From the NCBI GenBank assembly GCA_049115495.1, contig JAGDZV010000013.1, positions 1 to 64,000 of the forward strand: a DNA stretch of 64,000 bases, in the 5' to 3' direction. Within the stretch, counting starts at the first letter, position 1; the number at the start of each line of letters is the position of its first letter. Below the pieces are notes generated by a model. The model ran no database searches and was not told the origin of the DNA. It saw only the letters and a program-made list of their open reading frames with translations. This DNA is from JACPUW01 sp049115495. GTDB lineage: Bacteria > Bacteroidota > Bacteroidia > CAILMK01 > JACPUW01. The translations under genes were made by a program, and so were the position numbers. Shown here piece by piece: positions 12,101 to 17,504 of this stretch.

Positions 12101-14486
12101 GTCCAGAATTATTTCCACCACCATCATTTCTTATTGCACCAATTGCCATTTGCTGGCCAGTGCTAGACAGAGACAATGAATAACCTGACCTGTCTCCTCT
12201 GTTCTCTCCGTCTATATCTGCACCCTTTTGTTTCCATAGTACATTAGTAGTGTCCCATTCAAAAACACGAACATGTCCTGCATTTGATCCGCCACCATCG
12301 TTTTCGTATGCCCCAATTGCCAAAACCGATGCGTCATCAGACAATTGAACTGCACTTCCTGAATAATCACCTGCAGCTTCACCATCAATATCGTCGGTAC
12401 TTAAGACTGGACTTGATTCTACAATACCTAATCCTTGAATATTAAAATTATATGTTGATTCGTCTGGATCGTTATTTGTGATGGTTACTTCCGCGGACCG
12501 TACACCGATTGCTCCAGCTTTAAATTCAATTTCAAAGGTAATTTCCTCAAGACCTATGATACTATCAGCACTTGGCTGGGCACTTACGGTAAAGTCACTT
12601 GCATTTGTTCCTGAAATCTGCACCAGTGGGTTGCCAGTTAGGTTTAGCAAGCCCAATCCTATATTTTTCAAAGTGAATGTCGCGCTAATTGTTTCATCAA
12701 CTGGAACACCGCCAAAATCAGTTATATCAATAACTGAAGGGCTGGCGTCTTCATCTTTTATCTCAACATTATTACCCCCTGTAATCGCTATTTCAGGATT
12801 TGGTTCAAATTCAAAAACCCTTACATGACCGGCATCAGTGGCAGAACCGTCATTATTTATAGCTCCTATGGCTAAAACTTTCCCATCACTTGATAGTGAA
12901 AGTGCCTTGCCAAAATTGTCACCTCCTGATTCACCATCAAAATCAGATTCTAATTGAACCCAATCGATACTATCATTATCCCATGCAAAAACTCTAACAT
13001 GACCGGCATCCGTAGCAGTGCCATCATTATTTAATGCGCCTACTACTAGTAACTCTCCATCATCTGACAACGAAACAGAATTGCCGAATTCATCTCCTGA
13101 TGCTTCACCAACAATATCAGAGCCTAACAAACTCCATGAGTCATTACTTGCATTGTATTTTAATACTCTAACATGGCCAGCATCAGCACCATTATCATCA
13201 TTTTTATTTGCTCCAATTGCCACAACTAAACCATCGCCAGATAATGATGTACTTATTCCAAAATTGTCCGATGCGGCTTCTCCATTAAAATCACTTCCTA
13301 ATTGATTCCATTCACTGCCTGTCTCATTCCATTCAAAAACTTGTACATGCCCGGCATTTGAAGCGGTGCCATCATTAAATATGGCTCCAATTGCAACCAC
13401 TTTTCCATCTAAAGAAAGGGAAACGGATTTTCCAAAATTATCGCCGCTGGCTTCACCCTCTAAGTCGGATCCTATTTGATCCCATTCTGAACTGCTAGAA
13501 TCCCATTCAAAAATCTTAACATGACCGGCATTTGTTGCAGAACCATCATTTCTTTGAGCCCCGATTGCTAGAACTTCACCTTTACCAGAAATGCACACGG
13601 TACTACCAAACCAGTCGCCACTTGCATCTCCTTCAATATCAGCCCCTAATTGAACCCATTCACTACTGGCTGTATCCCATTCGTAAACCTTTGCCTGGCC
13701 TGCATCTGTTGCTGAACCATCGTTATACTTGGCACCCACAATTAGTCTATTACCATCTTTCGATAAAGAAAGAGAACCTCCAAATTCATCACCAGCTGCA
13801 TCACCTTCAATATCGGAACCTAGTTGGCTCCATCGATCATTTTTGCTATCCCATTCATACACTTTAACATGGCCCGCCGTAGTTGCAGAACCATCATTTA
13901 ACGGTGCACCAATAGCCATAATTCCACCATCTTCAGACAATGAAACTGCAAATCCCGAATTGTCACCACCCGATTCACCATCAATATCAGAACCTTTTCT
14001 ACTTGCATTAAACAACTTGTTTGACTCGTGAAGCCCAACACCTTGTATTTTAAAATTAAACTTTTTATGATTCCATGAATCATTATTTATGGTAACCTCT
14101 GCTTCTCTAATACCTAATGCACTGGGGTTAAACTCAATTGTAATAATCGTTGACTTGTTAACATGAATTTTTGAAGGCTCGACCGTAACAGTAAAGTCAT
14201 CAGCATGTGTTCCAGATATCTCTACTTTCGGGCTCCCAGTAAATTTTATATAGTCCAAGTACTTTCCTGTTGAGTTAGTATTTCTAATTGTGTAGGATTT
14301 TGTAATAGTACTCCCAACCCGTATTCCTCCAAAATCAGTTTCATCGTATAAAGAGGGCGTCATGTCATCATCTTTTATGTCTACACCACCACCAGTACTT
14401 CTAATATCTATGTTTTGTCCGTAAAGGCACTGATTAAAAGAGACCAAAAAAACAATTGTAAAAAATCTAGATAGATAAACCTTCAT
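1..14486 (-). CDS. Giant secreted multi-domain repeat protein (putative adhesin), C-terminus outside window
   Basis: One uninterrupted reading frame starts at ATG 14486 and was checked in frame near its start, its middle and the window edge, where it is still open (more than 4,828 codons). The first residues, MKVYLSRFFTIVFLVSFNQ followed by CLYGQ, are a signal peptide. Domains in order (approximate residues): Hydin/choice-of-anchor-D-like domains at 20-150, 559-690, 1091-1216, 1628-1753, 2160-2283 and 2696-2819. Each of the first five is followed by seven FG-GAP repeats of about 58 residues with cores such as GDxFGxAVSLS and AGHVRVFEW. A right-handed beta-helix (about 2820-3180) begins at NDSGAGTLRQAL and ends in DIGAFE. 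Then come five SWM-type repeats (about 3180-3793) and at least ten Ig-like repeats of about 100 residues. Proteins of this build are cell-surface adhesins or matrix proteins. A T9SS sorting domain would be expected beyond the left edge, but that is inference. Function and ligand are unknown. Confidence 0.9.
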   Translation of the reverse strand, partial: MKVYLSRFFTIVFLVSFNQCLYGQNIDIRSTGGGVDIKDDDMTPSLYDETDFGGIRVGSTITKSYTIRNTNSTGKYLDYIKFTGSPKVEISGTHADDFTVTVEPSKIHVNKSTIITIEFNPSALGIREAEVTINNDSWNHKKFNFKIQGVGLHESNKLFNASRKGSDIDGESGGDNSGFAVSLSEDGGIMAIGAPLNDGSATTAGHVKVYEWDSKNDRWSQLGSDIEGDAAGDEFGGSLSLSKDGNRLIVGAKYNDGSATDAGQAKVYEWDTASSEWVQLGADIEGDASGDWFGSTVCISGKGEVLAIGAQRNDGSATNAGHVKIFEWDSSSSEWDQIGSDLEGEASGDNFGKSVSLSLDGKVVAIGAIFNDGTASNAGHVQVFEWNETGSEWNQLGSDFNGEAASDNFGISTSLSGDGLVVAIGANKNDDNGADAGHVRVLKYNASNDSWSLLGSDIVGEASGDEFGNSVSLSDDGELLVVGALNNDGTATDAGHVRVFAWDNDSIDWVQLESDFDGESGGDNFGKALSLSSDGKVLAIGAINNDGSATDAGHVRVFEFEPNPEIAITGGNNVEIKDEDASPSVIDITDFGGVPVDETISATFTLKNIGLGLLNLTGNPLVQISGTNASDFTVSAQPSADSIIGLEEITFEIEFKAGAIGVRSAEVTITNNDPDESTYNFNIQGLGIVESSPVLSTDDIDGEAAGDYSGSAVQLSDDASVLAIGAYENDGGGSNAGHVRVFEWDTTNVLWKQKGADIDGENRGDRSGYSLSLSSTGQQMAIGAIRNDGGGNNSGHVRIYYWRLSTDKWKIRGNDIDGENADDNFGVSVSISDDGLTFIAGAPLNDGAGTSAGHVRIFDYNSSTKVWDQRGSDIDGSKADDRFGSSVAISGDGNIIVVGARLNDDGGTDAGHAKVYEWDAVAGDWKQRGISLEGDGADDNFGTSVSISNDGKIVAIGAPNNDDKKSNSGHVKVFEWNSTDSLWIQVGANIEGESDENFSGKSVSLSNDGKTIAIGAPANDGNGTYSGHVRVYEWNALSGEWIQSGQDNDGESSNDRFGYAVSLSSDGNTLAAGAYLNEGNGTNAGHVQVLGEPEIFVIGGDELEIVTGDKSPSLLDETDFGAAPTNGTITKTFYIGNTGKGVLKLLASDTVIISGTNSNSFKVTSQPSGIEIGKSDTLSFTVEFTAKSLGIHEAEIQIASNDPEVATYSFAIQGLGITPSNSKLANGNSYGNNLEGDVANDNFGHSVALSRNGQTLASSSIYNDGSATDAGHVRVFNWDSEKENWYKLGDDIEGEKSGDNSGYSIALSKEGDILAIGALNNDGTGTNAGHVRVFEWESNDSSWNQLGVDLEGDASDDAFGYSVAISSDGSILAVGAIGNDDNGSNAGQVQVFAWNNSKNEWMQIGDAIEGESSGDAFGSSIGISEDGKTIAIGATKNDGGGTDAGHVQVYEWDATNEAWNKLGHDLDGGKSGDSFGHSLSLSSDGQILAIGALLNDGGGTDAGQITVYSWDAINNEWDLLGSAIEGDAAGDNFGTSVSLTSDGRIMAIGAKYNDGNGTKAGHIKVYEWDETNADWIQIGNDIDGEASNDEFGYSVAISGDGLIVAGSAVENDGFATSAGNVRAFSLGQSEIEVIGANDLEIVDGDSTASLMDATDFGGAPLNGTISNTFTINNKGDALLTLANEGLVSISGIGASNFTVTANPLSDSLKVLESVTFTIEFEPSELGIHQALVSIGSNDADEPNYTFSIQGIGIPSSVSIEDTATVHGDDIDGWAQKNRHFGYSVALSSNGNIMASGAIQRGTYKGKARVYQWDEVNEEWILMGSELTGESNGDRFGHSVSLSDDGLTLAVGAIQNDASGANAGHVRVYTWDAKNDEWDQLGSDIDGEASGDLSGWSIDLSGDGAILAIGATLNDDGGTDAGQVRVFEWDSVNNQWSQMGADIDGDASDDRFGISVSLSSDGKTLAAGAIQNDGSSTNEGQVKIFEWDADKGAWLQMGADIYGESKDYSGVSVSLSDDGKTVAIGASRNDGGASNTGQVRVFEYRANSNKWIQLGDDMKGEAADDLFGIAVSLSSDGKTVAAGANENDGSFSNAGHVRVFAWDSSSKKWLQVGTNLNGEGVDDQSGSAIHLSSDASRLAVGAYYNDGTATNSGHVRVYNLIPEPEIMITGGKDIEIKNGDISPSLIDETDFGGVAIGGNIVHEFTIKNNGVSILELTGSTIVTISGTNASDFTVLKQPLNSEIGISGSLTFEIEFKASSIGIHEAEVTIASNDSNETNYTFSIQGVGVIEKNKYLSNANQQGTDLDGDIKGDHMGWAVSLSDDGGIMAAGLRYHDGNGTNSGAVRVFEWDVDSTKWDQVGQDIEGEAAYDNSGISVSLTSNGQILAIGAINNDDSGSNAGHVRVFKWDSVNVRWTQLGSDIDGEASDDNFGVSVSLSSNGDILAIGGYKNDDEASDAGHARVFAWDSLNSEWEQIGSDIDGEAKGDNFGRSVSLSDDGKTLAIGGVSNNGTASDAGHIRVFEWDETNEDWQQVGLDIDGEAQGDRFGAAVSISSDGKTVIGGAFNNDGTGSDAGHVRIFEWNADLGEWSQKGKDLDGEGTGDKFGRSVSISNDGNLIAAGGSSNDGFASNAGHVRLFIWDDSNSEWVQLGSDIDGETSSNELGWSVSLSADGTILAAGAPYNDDKAANAGHVRIYNSGLPEISVKGNSIEIEKSDNTPSTLDNTDFGCARVLSGTVTKTFTIENIGASTLSLTGTPIVSIGGTNSSDFAITSQPADTFILPSRSQEFVVEFDPSATGLRLATISIANSDDDEALYTFDIEGNGSANIEVTSGNDSGAGTLRQALADVCDGDEITFNGVSTITLTSDVLLIDKAITINGGSGVTIQRNTSSSDFGIFQIITSDTVSLNDLTILNGKQTNTDNGSGIYSESNLVIDNCIFENNETDENGGAIFMNSNAVLNLSNSAFRSNSASNGGALFLMERATINNCEFSENNTIDDGGAVFIENSDTSVFVNCTFYENDADSNGGAISLLKGVVDLINCTVSDNTATYGSGGGIHNYILNSSKLTIKNTIIADNINANGKPDLAGTITSNGYNLLGDIGSQIFTTSTGDLKGTSSDPIDAELNALATFTGSNLKSVSLGIGSPAINSGSNVDAPSKDQVGQARVGDTDIGAFESQSPVVVSVTSTNANDTYIIGDEIDIVVEFNAAVFVTGTPQLGLETGTTDAVVDYYSGSGSTKLIFSYDVSSGEFSSDLDVQSNGALVLNSGTIKSQSGNDATLLLPVASDINSLSDNKDLIIDGLAPEVLYVTSEKTNGVYSVGDNIDIQVVFSEPVSITGTPQITLETGLNDQVINYSSGSTTDTLTFSYSVQAGNSSLDLDYVASSSLVLNNGTILDKNGNETVLTLPNPGNSNSLSANKNLIIDTDTPTVLSVSSINANGTFVIGDVISINIVFDKEVDVTGTPQLELETGTTDRIIDYISGSGTDTLTFEYTVQEGDNSSDLEYTSQTALSLNGGSIKFMTIDAILDLQPLGNNSLADNKNLEIDGIKPKIQAVSSTNSDGYYKENDIVVITLRFDDLVYVTGTPKLLLETGTTDAEVEYTSGSSSRFLSFYYEIDSTHESSDLDYASTAALTLNGGSIKDVNGNDVNLTLFAPGKSGSLGANKDLVIDNSGATVSSVTSSTDNGNYKQDDEIKIVVHFDEIVYATGTPQIELETGTTNQKANYASGSGSDEWIFIYKVQAGDSTTDLAYVDSTSLTLNGGSIKDAAGNNAILTLFSPGSANSLSNNKNLVIDTKVPNPPLISSITNDNGLSNSDGITNDQTLIISGSSEANSTVIIYRDGASVGNTSTSSLGAWEFNYTNSTLSEGLYVFTAKAQDSATNLSNLSNDFELEIDVTLPSKPNISSISDDSGSSSSDGLTSDQTLLFYGTAEEGSRVTLYADGVSIGTDMVDGNGEWTFDYSGTNLAEGIYYISAIAMDTAGNNSFKSRSFKLNIDTTPPNAPLFDSISTDNGASSNDEITSDSTLIFYGRAEAYSKVEVFIDSVSIGSATANGSGNWVYDNTGSILADDTYGITAIATDSAGNVSSISSAFSVKIDENVTKAPNAPVISAITNDNGLSGTDGKTNDQTLVFTGTAEANSTVIVFRDGANVGSTTANGTGSWTFDYTASTLSNGLYVFTAKAQDAASNLSAASADFDVSIDATAPSTPSIASISSDLGRSGTDGITTDQTLLISGSAEAGSRVTVSIGGVSIGNTMANGSGTWTYDHTGTSLAEGTYSITAVAMDTAGNNSNSSSSFTAVIDVTAPSAPTVASISTDNGSSATDEITTDQTLIFSGTAEANSTVEVFIGGVSIGTTTADGSGDWDFDHTGTTLAEGSYSVTAEATDAAGNTSNTSSPLSVVIDLTAPNAPVVVSISTDSGLSNSDEITNDKTLEISGTAEANSTVGVFIGGVSMGTTTANGAGSWTYDYTGTTLSEGTYSFTATATDAASNTSNTSSALSVKIDETAPNAPIVSRISTDSGSSSSDQVTSDQTLEFSGTAEAGSSVEVFIGGVSIGTTTANGSGNWTYDHSGTTLLEGSYSVTAEATDTAGNTSSTSSALSVEIDITAPNSPVVSSISTDSGLSNSDEITNDQSLVISGTAEALGRLELLLTTSSGTSSLGFTNVDASGNWTFDYTGTNIAEGSHTGFIARVSDKAGNQSAYGAYLEIEIDITAPNAPVLSGISTDSGSSSSDEVTSDQTLEFTGTAEAGSEVEVFIGGVSIGTTRTNLSGNWTYDHTGTSLNEGTYSITAEATDTAGNTSSTSSSMSVVVDITAPNAPVVASISDDNGLS
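3110..4960 (-). repeat. Five SWM-type (SwmB-like) repeats of giant protein
   Basis: Five repeats of about 365 bp (about 121 residues). Each runs from a GDxIDIxVxF-type strand through VTGTPQLxLETG and DYxSGSGT to LxxNKxLxID. Unit boundaries lie near 4590, 4228, 3865 and 3487. The pattern is the SWM/Calx-beta-like repeat of bacterial surface proteins. Confidence 0.75.
6395..7600 (-). repeat. FG-GAP repeat block 5 (seven blades) of giant protein
   Basis: Seven tandem repeats with cores near 7460, 7285, 7110, 6930, 6764, 6590 and 6415. The sixth Hydin-like domain follows and leads into the beta-helix. Confidence 0.85.
8010..9200 (-). repeat. FG-GAP repeat block 4 (seven blades) of giant protein
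   Basis: Seven tandem repeats with cores near 9070, 8895, 8720, 8550, 8375, 8200 and 8030. The N-terminal blade is the most divergent, with its core reading KGKARVYQW. The block sits between the fourth and fifth Hydin-like domains. Confidence 0.85.
9610..10810 (-). repeat. FG-GAP repeat block 3 (seven blades) of giant protein
   Basis: Seven tandem repeats with cores near 10670, 10495, 10320, 10150, 9975, 9800 and 9630. The last core has drifted to AGNVRAF. The block sits between the third and fourth Hydin-like domains. Confidence 0.85.
11215..12410 (-). repeat. FG-GAP repeat block 2 (seven blades) of giant protein
   Basis: Seven tandem repeats of about 58 residues. AGHVRV-type cores fall near 12270, 12095, 11925, 11750, 11575, 11400 and 11230. 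The block sits between the second and third Hydin-like domains. Confidence 0.85.
12810..14000 (-). repeat. FG-GAP repeat block 1 (seven blades) of giant protein
   Basis: Seven tandem repeats of about 174 bp (58 residues). The segment encoding AGHV(K/R)V(Y/F)EW recurs near 13870, 13695, 13520, 13345, 13170, 13000 and 12825. Each repeat also carries a D(I/F)(D/E)G(E/D)A acidic loop that resembles the calcium-binding loop of FG-GAP blades. Seven blades would close a single beta-propeller. Confidence 0.85.
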
Positions 14487-14547
14487 CACAAAATTTTGAC
14501 ATTAGACATTCAATCTACAAATACTCTTGGCGTACTTCTAAAAAACT

Positions 14548-14580
14548 GTGTGAACGACACTTTTTTTGTGTAAACGACAT
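14548..14580 (-). promoter_or_regulatory. 12-bp direct repeat in the leader of the giant gene (possible activator site)
   Basis: On the minus strand TGTCGTTTACAC and TGTCGTTCACAC occur in tandem with a 20-bp period (two helical turns), 60-95 bp before the ATG. Paired direct repeats with a GTT core at about this spacing are the usual layout of LytTR response-regulator sites. The match to the published LytTR consensus is only partial. No clear TAnnTTTG element was found between the repeats and the ATG. Confidence 0.35.
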
Positions 14581-14599
14581 ATTTTTCTGTTAAAAAGGT

Positions 14600-15421
14600 G
14601 CGAAAAAGAATTTTTGACCTTTCTAAATTTAACAATTTCAAGGATGGCTTTAGAAAAACCCTCTATTGCAGTTAACTCTCCAAACTGAACTTTTATCTGA
14701 TATTGAGTCTTTAACCTTTAGGTGTATAGAATTGATACGATTTTCCCAATTGGCATCCTTCACAAGGGTTGTCTAACATCTTACTCCGTTAGTTTCCCCC
14801 TTCTGAGCTGGGACAAATGTTCAGGGTTTAACTCTAAACAAGGACAAAGATTTAACACTAGAAAAGGAAAAGACCTTTTGTTCTTAATATCAATAAATGG
14901 CCTTCACCATGCTCTTTTGACTAAGGATATTAAATTCAGATTGCTCTATATAATGTGTTTTCGAGGAGCCTTGGTGACTACTCGATATTGAGAATTACGA
15001 TCTCAAGGGCTATCGTTCGGTTTTATTACGCTTTTATTTCAGGGTTCTATTGTTAGTTTTAACCTGTGGTTATGCACTTATTGGTATTAAAAAATTCTTT
15101 ACCATTCTGAGTTAAGTTAATCACAAGAATTTTTTGACCTTTTTACAGGCCTAAAAGCATGTCATGACTTATAAAAGAAATGTTCTTCCATAATTAACTA
15201 AAGCAAAAGGTTTAGGACACTACGTTTAGAGTCCTTGCATACACGAATTAAACCCTTTCCTGACTGATCGAATTTTAAAAAGGGCAAACATTTGTTCCAG
15301 AGCTCGTATTCTTTTATGTAATAAGGTTGATGGAATTCAGTTACTCAATCTATATCTAACGAATAATAGATTGTTTCCCAAATAAATCCAGCTGGCAAGT
15401 AGAACAAACAACTATCTTCAC
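14600..15421. other. Intergenic stretch of about 0.8 kb with no recognisable gene
   Basis: AT-rich sequence between the giant-gene leader and the purE terminator. One 89-codon open frame at 14722-14991 (plus) has no signal peptide, no motif and protein-unlike composition, so I do not call it. No tRNA-like cloverleaf, transposase fragment or long inverted repeat was seen. Confidence 0.5.
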
Positions 15422-15454
15422 AAAAAAAACCCCAGCTGGTATCGGGCTGGGGTT
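15422..15454 (-). terminator. Rho-independent terminator downstream of purE
   Basis: A 9-bp perfect stem AACCCCAGC/GCTGGGGTT with a 9-nt loop is followed, on the minus strand, by a run of eight T. It lies about 135 bp after the purE stop codon and would end the minus-strand metabolic transcript. Confidence 0.85.
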
Positions 15455-15588
15455 CATCAAACTAGCAGTACTTGTTAATGGATTAACAAATCTCCTCTCG
15501 GAGAACTCTTTATTCAAATAAAAATGAAATTCGTCTTATCCTGCGTGTTAAAAACTGAGCCAAATGTAAACAATTCTTCAAACTACAG

Positions 15589-16086
15589 TCAAGATTTTTT
15601 CTGCTCTAATTCACGTGCAGTTTGCAAAACTTTCTCTTTCAAGCTATTGGCATAGTTAATAAGTTTTTCAGAAATTTTTTGGTCAAATGCACCTACAATT
15701 CTCGCAGCCAAAATCCCTGCGTTTTTACCCCCATTTAGGGCCACTGTGGCCACTGGTATTCCGCTTGGCATTTGTAGAATAGATAGAATAGAATCCCACC
15801 CATCAATTGAGTTGCTACTTTTAACTGGAACACCAACAACGGGCAAGTGCGTTAAAGAGGCTACCATACCTGGCAAATGCGCCGCTCCGCCTGCACCTGC
15901 AACTATGCATTTTATTCCACGTTCAGCAGCGCCCCTTGCATATTCCAACATTCTATCAGGCGTACGGTGGGCCGAAACGATTGTTATTTCATAATCAACA
16001 CCTATTTCATCTAAAAAATCAGCGGCGGGCTGCATTACGGGTAAATCACTTTTGCTACCCATTATAATTCCTACTCTTGGCATCAT
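15589..16086 (-). CDS. purE: N5-carboxyaminoimidazole ribonucleotide mutase PurE
   Basis: 165 residues, the normal length of class I PurE. It converts N5-CAIR to CAIR in purine synthesis in the cytoplasm. Visible signatures are IMGSKSDLPVM (substrate phosphate loop), SAHRTP (catalytic His loop), AGGAAHLPGMVA and QMPSGIPVATVAL. It works after PurK, whose gene lies upstream on the same strand after a 225-bp gap holding a REP-like palindrome. Two adjacent ATG codons (16086 and 16083) are possible starts; MPRVGIIMGSKSD is the usual family N-terminus, so the second is equally likely. Confidence 0.97.
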   Translation of the reverse strand: MMPRVGIIMGSKSDLPVMQPAADFLDEIGVDYEITIVSAHRTPDRMLEYARGAAERGIKCIVAGAGGAAHLPGMVASLTHLPVVGVPVKSSNSIDGWDSILSILQMPSGIPVATVALNGGKNAGILAARIVGAFDQKISEKLINYANSLKEKVLQTARELEQKKS

Positions 16087-16227
16087 TTGGTTAGTTGTTA
16101 TTAGTTAGTTGTTGTTAGTTATTTGAAGTAATTAGGTCTTAGTAACGAGTGACTAGGCTGCGTCGGTATTTGTTATCGCGTTAATTGTTATTGGTTATTA
16201 GGGTTGACTCCGTTTAATACTCTTCAT

Positions 16228-16258
16228 TTTGGCACCCATGATTGAAACCGTGGGTTAA
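16228..16258. repeat. REP-like imperfect palindrome in the purK-purE gap
   Basis: CCCATGATT-GA-AACCGTGGG (16235-16254) forms a stem-loop with two wobble-compatible positions. It shares the TTGAAACC core and the CCCACGGTT arm with the elements near 22119 and 22170, which suggests a dispersed REP-like family. No RAYT transposase gene is in the window. Confidence 0.45.
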
Positions 16259-16311
16259 TGATGAATCTGAAGTTAAATAGAAACTCATTACTGGTCACTG
16301 ATAACTGATTA

Positions 16312-17466
16312 CTATTTACTTATCACTTTTATATTTTGCTTTACAAACTCTGCCGTTTCAAGGGCCTTGTCTAGATTTTCATTGATTATGGTTACATGCC
16401 CCATTTTTCTACCGGGTTTGGTTACTGCCTTCCCATAAAGATGCGGAAAAACGCCATGTTGATTAAGCAATTTATCCATTCCGTCGTAAACAGCGGGACC
16501 TGTATATCCTTCAGCACCCAAAAGGTTCACCATTACGCTACTTTCAACAGTGTCGGTAGCACCTAAAGGTAAATCTAAAATGGCTCTTAAATGTTGCTCA
16601 AATTGACTGGTAATATTACCTTCAATAGTCTGGTGTCCACTATTGTGTGGTCTTGGAGCTACTTCGTTTACCAATATGTTTCCTTCTTTATCTAAGAACA
16701 TTTCAACGGCTAGTAGGCCAACTAGCTCTAATTCATTTGCTAGTTTCATGGCAATTTCTTCGCCTTGTTTCTCAATATCAGCATTTATCGCTGCTGGTGA
16801 AAAGAGATGCTCTACCAAATTATATTCAGGGTGGAATACCAATTCTACCGCAGGAAATGCCTTAGTCTCTCCGCTTGCATTTCTCGCTACCACAAATGAC
16901 AATTCTTTATCAATATCAACTTTTTGTTCCAAAACGCTTGGTGCATCAAAAGAGTCATCAATGTAATTTCCGGCATCAATTATAGAAACACCTTTCCCGT
17001 CGTACCCACCTGTTCTTAGCTTTTGGGCAGCGGGTAAAAAATCAATAAAGTCTTTAATGTCAGCTCGTGACTCAATTAAGTGATAGGGCGACGTTGGGAT
17101 GTTATGCTCGGCGTAAAACTGTTTTTGCAAACCCTTATCCTTAATAATTCTCAGCGTTTTTGGTGATGGATATACAGCTTTACCTTCACTTTCAAGCTTC
17201 TCAAGAGCATCAACATTTACGTGCTCAATTTCAATTGTAAGCAGGTCAACCAGCTGGCCAAATTCATATACTGTGTCATAGTCATTGAAATCACCTTGAA
17301 CAAATCGCTCACAAAGATTGCGGCAAGGTGCCTCAGGACTTGGATCTAAAACATGGAATGCAACATTATATGAGATACCTGATTGGATCATCATTTGACC
17401 TAATTGGCCACCACCTAGAATACCTACTTTGTATTCACCTGTAAATATTTTATCGTTCACCGCCAT
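16312..17466 (-). CDS. purK: N5-carboxyaminoimidazole ribonucleotide synthase PurK
   Basis: 384 residues, ATP-grasp enzyme. It uses ATP and bicarbonate to carboxylate AIR to N5-CAIR, the substrate of PurE. The N-terminal nucleotide-like fold shows VGILGGGQLGQMM. The ATP-grasp core has KLRTGGYDGKG (ATP lid) and the metal/phosphate segment LVNEVAPRPHNSGHQTIE, followed by the SQFEQHLRAIL helix and the PurK C-terminal domain with GHVTI. The start codon is preceded by TAACCAA, which also precedes the purE start. It lies 38 bp after the DUF1016 gene on the same strand, so cotranscription is likely. Confidence 0.97.
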   Translation of the reverse strand: MAVNDKIFTGEYKVGILGGGQLGQMMIQSGISYNVAFHVLDPSPEAPCRNLCERFVQGDFNDYDTVYEFGQLVDLLTIEIEHVNVDALEKLESEGKAVYPSPKTLRIIKDKGLQKQFYAEHNIPTSPYHLIESRADIKDFIDFLPAAQKLRTGGYDGKGVSIIDAGNYIDDSFDAPSVLEQKVDIDKELSFVVARNASGETKAFPAVELVFHPEYNLVEHLFSPAAINADIEKQGEEIAMKLANELELVGLLAVEMFLDKEGNILVNEVAPRPHNSGHQTIEGNITSQFEQHLRAILDLPLGATDTVESSVMVNLLGAEGYTGPAVYDGMDKLLNQHGVFPHLYGKAVTKPGRKMGHVTIINENLDKALETAEFVKQNIKVISK

Positions 17467-17504
17467 TTGGTTATTTGTTTATTATTATTGGTAGATTGGA
17501 GCAA

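Noticed and set aside
1117..14083. Many 60-180-codon open frames, most on the plus strand, inside the giant gene
   Set aside because: They are other-frame shadows of the repeated domains; low-complexity S/P/L- or H/Q-rich translations with no independent signals.
14722..14991. 89-codon plus-strand open frame between the giant gene and purE
   Set aside because: No motif, signal peptide or plausible ribosome-binding context; composition looks like non-coding AT-rich DNA.
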